A program made the translations under genes and the position numbers. From Terebella lapidaria (Eukaryota > Annelida > Polychaeta > Terebellida > Terebellidae), in assembly GCA_949152475.1 (NCBI GenBank), contig OX424570.1:8544181-8608180 (forward strand): DNA of 64,000 bases. The letters are read 5' to 3'. The notes below the pieces were generated by a model, which was given only the letters and a program-made list of their open reading frames with translations, searched no databases and had not been told where the DNA came from. Every line of letters begins with the position of its first letter. The first letter of the stretch is position 1. Below are positions 59,310-64,000 of the stretch, piece after piece.

Positions 59310-59725
59310 GGTAGTCCGCTCCAAACATAAGGGAAGGAGGTCAAAGGGTTTTTTAAAATAAATACCTGTATCAACATTATCTAGAGCTTCAAAATGATAT
59401 ATTTTATAGAGTAACTGTTCAGCATCCTAAAACTGAAAAGAAAATAGGGAGTCACCGTATCCGTTCGCATGGAAAACACGATGCAAGATGTGAAAATGGA
59501 CAAAAAAATTTGCAAAAATGTCATAATTTATGTCATTTTAGGTAAATATGTGTGATTTTGATCGAATATGTAGAAGAAACGAGCACGGTGACCCCCTATT
59601 CTCTTTTCAGTATTAGGATGCTGATCATTTACTCTATAAAATAATGTCATTTTGAAGAGATAATATTCAAGAAATGACTTTTAAAATTTGACTCTCCGTT
59701 ACCTCCATGTTTGTAGCGGACTACG
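59310..59725. mobile_element. MITE with TTAA target duplication
   Basis: TTAA lies directly outside both ends (59306-59309 and 59726-59729). The ends ggtagtccgct and agcggactacg are inverted repeats, and an inner pair (gttcagcatcctaaaactga / tcagtattaggatgctgatc) extends the fold. At 416 bp with no coding content it is a non-autonomous element. TTAA targets are used by piggyBac and Kolobok; the ends do not decide between them. Confidence 0.75.
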
Positions 59726-59809
59726 TTAAGGGTCAGCCCAACTGAGAAATTGCCCTGCAAATTGTGGTCTACTTCAAAATTTAAATCTATCATTTCTGAG
59801 AATCCGCTC

Positions 59810-60556
59810 ATTGTAGATGTTTGAAACTAATTCTATCTGCTGTGTAGAAGATTATAACGATATAATTTGGCACAGATAAATATTCTAGTTTCCAAAATAT
59901 TGATATTAATAATAATATTTTCAGGTACATCCTGCACTAAAAATAAAGTATTCATGCCAGAAAATTACTCACACTGCATAATTGGTATCTTGTAATAGCG
60001 CCCGAGTCTCCGTTTTTCCATTATCCAAGGCAGTGTTGCACATTAACAGTGCAAAGTTGATACACTATTTTGCTCTTTTACCAAAATCCCAGAACACATG
60101 GCTGCACTGGTTTTCTGGTCCACATTGCATGCTTGACCCTTTCCTCAATACAACCAATGCACAAAACTCAGACCTCAAGACCAGTGGTCATGCACTGATG
60201 ACTCTGCAGGCAGAGGGTCAAGTCAGCAAAGTGGACCATAAAATCAATGCATCCATGTGCTTTGGAATTCCGGCTTGACAGCAAAATAGTGTCAAATTTG
60301 CGCTGTAAATGTGCAGCACTGACTTGGATAATGGATAATCTAAGTCTCGGGCGCTACAGCAGGATATCCATTTCACATTGTCAGTATGTTTTCAGAACCA
60401 ATACTTTGTGAATTTTTAGGCAGGATGTACCTGAAAATATTGCTAATAATTTCTATATTTTGAGAATAATGATATTTATCTCTGTCAAATAATATCATGA
60501 TAATCTTCTACATGGCATATAGAGATAATTTAGGAATAGACGTGGAATCAATTTTA
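59810..60556. mobile_element. Foldback-type element with 250-bp arms
   Basis: The left arm (about 59810-60050) and right arm (about 60293-60555) are inverted copies, with shared tagaagattat, ttttcaggtacatcctgc, gcgcccgaga/gcgcccgagt and ccattatccaag. The loop of about 240 bp carries a chance frame (59982-60278). No transposase is present. Confidence 0.7.
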
Positions 60557-60690
60557 GGCAGGATGTACCTGAAAATATTGCTAATAATTTCTATATTTTG
60601 AGAATAATGATATTTATCTCTGTCAAATAATATCATGATAATCTTCTACATGGCATATAGAGATAATTTAGGAATAGACGTGGAATCAAT
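60414..60690 (+). repeat. Perfect 138-bp tandem duplication
   Basis: 60414-60551 and 60552-60690 are identical by eye and comprise the outer half of the right arm of the neighbouring foldback. The lack of any difference points to a very recent event or an assembly artefact. Confidence 0.9.
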
Positions 60691-60714
60691 ACGCAGCATT
60701 AAGTATTCCGAGCA

Positions 60715-60910
60715 AACAAAACAGGGTCCGTTATCCAATCTCATAGTCCGGGGACAGAAAGTCATATCAGGCATACGAAGTGAGAGAAAACAAAAATGAC
60801 AGAGAAACTCATGAACCCCCGTGAATGGCCATTAGGAGGTGAAATCAGGTGTTCCGGAAAGAGTGAGCATTTCCTGCCCCACTAGGAAGTTTCATGCCTG
60901 TACATTGAGC
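60715..60910 (+). repeat. Candidate dispersed repeat
   Basis: The stretch gggtccgttatccaatctc, followed by tagtccggggacagaa and further on aatggccattaggagg and gcatttcctgcccc, has a higher GC content than its surroundings and looks like part of a conserved interspersed repeat. I cannot name the family. Confidence 0.3.
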
Positions 60911-62190
60911 GGATTTTCAGAACTTTCAGTTGGAACTTTTGAAGTATACCATGACTGACAGGGAATTCCTCCACTTGTGCTGGCCCTTAATGTAAACAAA
61001 CTCAAAATATCTTCACCACAGACCCGCAACGAAATCAATTAGAAAGCGGCATATGTATGGGCATGTAGGTGCAGATATTTAAATATTATGTTTTCTTCGT
61101 TCGATCAGAAATGTATGGCAAAATCCATAACTTTCTGCCATTATCAGTTCAATATAGGATCAGTGGTCGAACGACCAAAATCCCCGATATCGCCCAGGTC
61201 AAAAATGTAAGGGTCATCAGCTTTGATTAAGTAAATAAATCTGAAAGGGCGAGGATCTGCACTCTCTCGTTGCATATGTATAACTACGATTGTGGGACGC
61301 GGTTCGTTATATAATTTTGACATGCACCTTTCACTCTGTAGATAATTTTATCAAAGCAGTCTCCAAAGAGGCGTATTTTCAGTGTCAAGCTGCACCCCCA
61401 TTTTTCAAGGTCGCATCATATACCAAAATGTAGGCACGAGTATGATGGTGTGGTGATGTTAACGTGGATGATGATGATGATGAAGACGTGAATGTTAAGC
61501 CACGACCACTAAAGCGATGGGTAACGTACAATTCCCCTGAAATCAACGATATATATATAAATAACGATAGCTCATGAACGCCTTGATGAAATTCGCTACG
61601 ATTTGGGTTAAACATCACCCGGAGTCTTGGGTCTTGTGCATGGTGAGCATATGCCGTATGGGTAGATAGAAATGTCACAGAGGTCAAATGTCATGACCAC
61701 ACCCACCCCTGCCTATTTCTTCACCGTAGAGGGTGCACCGCGCTGTCATCTGCGAAGGGTCATTTTGAACCTTGATGACCAGAGAATAAAACGTCGTCCG
61801 AGAATTCTATCGGTAATTGTTGATGCACTGGGAACGTGAAAACCACTGGCAACTAGGCGGCCAATACTGGAGACAAACGATTATTTTGAAATGAAGTATG
61901 AAGCCGGATATACCAACGCAAGTGTCTTGGAAGATATTATGAGTATGCAATTTGTGGGTGATAACATTGGTCCATACGGTCCACTGAACAAAACTCAACA
62001 CGAAATTGTACACCGGATTCTCTCTGTTTTAACCGGCTGCATCGCCCCAGAGCACATCAGGTGCTTAACTTGTCCGGCTAGTGACTGAAAAATAGTGGAA
62101 GTATGCTGCAATGTGGTAATAAATGTAAGTACAAGGCATTCATATTCCTTGTTGAAAATGACGGCTTTAAAAAAACTTCAGTTGAGGAGA
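60911..62190. other. No gene identified; short open frame 61891-62088
   Basis: The 65-codon plus-strand frame (YGPLNKTQHEIVHRILSVL in its middle) has protein-like composition but no recognised domain or splice partner. A (GAT)n stretch lies near 61470-61485. Confidence 0.3.
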
Positions 62191-62195
62191 GAGAA

Positions 62196-62287
62196 CGAAA
62201 AATTGTGGATTCTTGGATTTGAATACTCGAGGCAGCCGAGAAATCTGAGAATCCACACTTTTTCGTTTCGCGGCCTCGAGTATTCAA
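62196..62287. repeat. Interleaved inverted repeats (pseudoknot order)
   Basis: Segment A (62196-62213, cgaaaaattgtggattct) pairs with 62248-62265. Segment B (62219-62233, ttgaatactcgaggc) pairs with 62273-62287. The order is A-B-A'-B', so the two stems cross rather than nest. Confidence 0.8.
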
Positions 62288-62672
62288 TTTTTTCATTTGT
62301 GCTAATCGTGTGCGAATTGAGCAGTTGCAATTTGCAAGAAGTGATTTTGACGTTCAGTGCTTATTTGCATGATTCGTAACTACACCAAGAGAAATGACCG
62401 TCGTTCTAATCGAAGCATGACCGTCATCAGCCGTCCGTTCTGCGGCCTCCAATTGGCTGATTAAATATTAAGTCATCCGTCGTGGCATGGACCGTCAGGT
62501 AAACGTAAGATCACTAATGCGACCACGGTGACTATTGCGACCATGGTTCATGAAACGAAGGTGCCCATGATGTTGATGTAGTATTTGGGATAGCATAGTA
62601 TTTCCACTATAAAGCCATAATCTTAGATGATACCGCCACACTTGATGTTTTCAGATTAAAATTAGTTTTTTT

Positions 62673-63830
62673 AGCTTACCGGTCCTATGGTCCGATAAGC
62701 TATTGTCGTCAGGTTGCGTCCGGCGTCCGTCTGTCGGCGTCAGCGTTGTCAAACGCTGGGAAAAATCTGTTCGATGAATATTGCTGTAATTCACAAAATA
62801 TGTTCTATGGGCCCATATCTCCGGACCATTTTTTTTCGTCGATTGAATCGTTTTTCCAAATTGGCGGCCATTTTTGTCGAAAAAATGGCCAATTTTGGAT
62901 TTTGGCGGCCATTTTCTCAAAAACTGTTCGATCAGATTTGAGATTTTTGTTTCAAAAGATTCCCCTGATATACCTTTGTGCTGTGTATAAGTTTCGTTGC
63001 CCTTGAATCGTCGGTCTGCGTGTGGCACCCATTTTGACTTTTTCGATCGGTCCCAGATAGAACTGTCCCATGTTAAATTAGCCTATGCTTTATAATGGGG
63101 ACGAATTTCTCCTGATATCTCACTTAAAATTGGGATTAGACATAAGGAATCAATTGTGCACATATAGGAAATTATATATGCCGATTATCCTTGTGACCTT
63201 GAATTTGATCTTCGACCTAATTTGCAAGGTCACAGCACAAAACGGCTAATATCTCGCTTATTATCGACTTTACAGCTTAGGAATCATTTGTCAGCATATA
63301 GGAAATGATATACATGTACTCTGAATAGTATCGTGACCTTGAATTTGACCTTTGACCTCATTTTCAAGGTCACAGGACAAAATGGCTAATGTCTCGCTTA
63401 TTATCGACTTTACAGCTTAGGAATCAATTGTGAACATATAGGGAATGATGTATGCCGAATATTTCGATGACTTTGAACCTGACACTTGACCTCGTTTTCA
63501 AGGTCAGAGCACAAAATCGCTAATATCTTGCTTATTATCGACTTGACATTTTAGGCATCAAAATGAGGACATATAGGAAATTATATATGCCGAGTTTTCT
63601 TGTGAGCCTAAATTTGACCTTTGACCTCAATAAACTGAAACCGATACAAAAGCAAAGGATATCTTTGACAGCACTAGTCCGTTCCATTCTAGTTTCATAT
63701 AATTGTATATTAGGCTCTAACACGATCGACTTACGTAGAGCAAGATTTAGGCGTGAATGATGTGCAATTATTCTCATGACTTCATGACATTGCTTTCACC
63801 TTACATATAACTGAAACATATATCTTGGGT
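62673..63830 (+). mobile_element. Hairpin-headed GGTCA repeat element, copy 3
   Basis: Hairpin head at 62673-62701 (agcttaccggtcc tat ggtccgataagct), then a GTC-rich run, aaaatggcc motifs, a ttaaattagcctatgcttta box, and four diverged 130-bp units from about 63125 (taggaaatgatatac-type boxes with TGACCTTTGACCT at about 63348). At about 63830-63930 another degenerate head starts (cagacctttggcatgatac, ggcatggcgttgtgtccg), cut short by the window end. Confidence 0.75.
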
Positions 63831-63960
63831 CCGGTAACCGCAGAGCCCTACGGCTCTATTTTTAAGTTATCAGACCTTTGGCATGATACCCTGTTGGCAT
63901 GGCGTTGTGTCCGTCGTCCGTCTGTAATATTCTTATTTCTGAAATTTGCCATCGAATCTT

Positions 63961-63977
63961 CCCCCCCCCCCCCCCCC
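63961..63977 (+). repeat. C17 homopolymer
   Basis: Seventeen consecutive C residues inside a hairpin-family fragment, at the same relative place as the C21 tract at 41621-41641, i.e. next to the GTC-rich run. Confidence 0.95.
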
Positions 63978-64000
63978 AAAATCTTTGAAGTTAACAGTCG

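Overview
The window is eukaryotic, AT-rich, repeat-dense DNA. Spliced genes with GT-AG introns, LINE fragments, tRNA-derived SINE heads, MITEs and minisatellites point to an invertebrate metazoan, probably marine (lancelet, hemichordate or lophotrochozoan-like). The species cannot be fixed from the sequence, and no ordinary host gene is recognised with confidence. Nearly everything that can be named is mobile or repetitive DNA.

The centrepiece is 44323-55529, an 11.2 kb DNA transposon bounded by 449-bp terminal inverted repeats (six mismatches) and a perfect 8-bp target-site duplication (gcacagat). It carries two convergent spliced genes. The plus-strand gene (44972-51745) has ten exons whose phases all agree and encodes 978 residues: an N-terminal Cys cluster, a DUF6589-like core with candidate catalytic acids, and two PHD-type zinc fingers. 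The minus-strand gene (54924-52985) has six exons and encodes a 428-residue RecQ-like helicase with motifs I-VI, but this copy has one in-frame TGA and one GC-AG intron. Each gene has a TATA box about 35 bases upstream of its ATG, just inside its TIR. I infer that the first protein is the transposase and the helicase its accessory.

Layout. 0-6.3 kb: tandem repeats, an 834-bp MITE (1803-2636), and a hairpin-headed repeat family full of GGTCA half-sites (4230-5600). 7.7-12.1 kb: a 1.6-kb tandem duplication plus further copies of one minus-strand block. 13.8-19.9 kb: a 5.1-kb inverted repeat with 2-kb arms. 21.5-24.4 kb: LINE 3' ends and a reverse-transcriptase C-terminal fragment. 25.5-26.8 kb: a 31-bp minisatellite and a tRNA-Cys-like SINE. 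27-29.9 kb: diverged dispersed repeats. 30.5-37.8 kb: two minus-strand 3' ends of a pogo/Tigger-like DNA transposon on either side of a broken, G-poor retroelement with an SGNH-like ORF1. 38.1-38.9 kb: a Crypton-like tyrosine-recombinase remnant. 42.2-43.0 kb: a foldback element built of 21-bp repeats. 44.3-55.5 kb: the two-gene transposon. 55.7-63.9 kb: hairpins, a second (inverted) and third copy of the hairpin-headed family, a TTAA-flanked MITE and a foldback with a perfect 138-bp duplication.

All exon boundaries and identities were worked out by eye; family names come from memory of motifs, not from searches.
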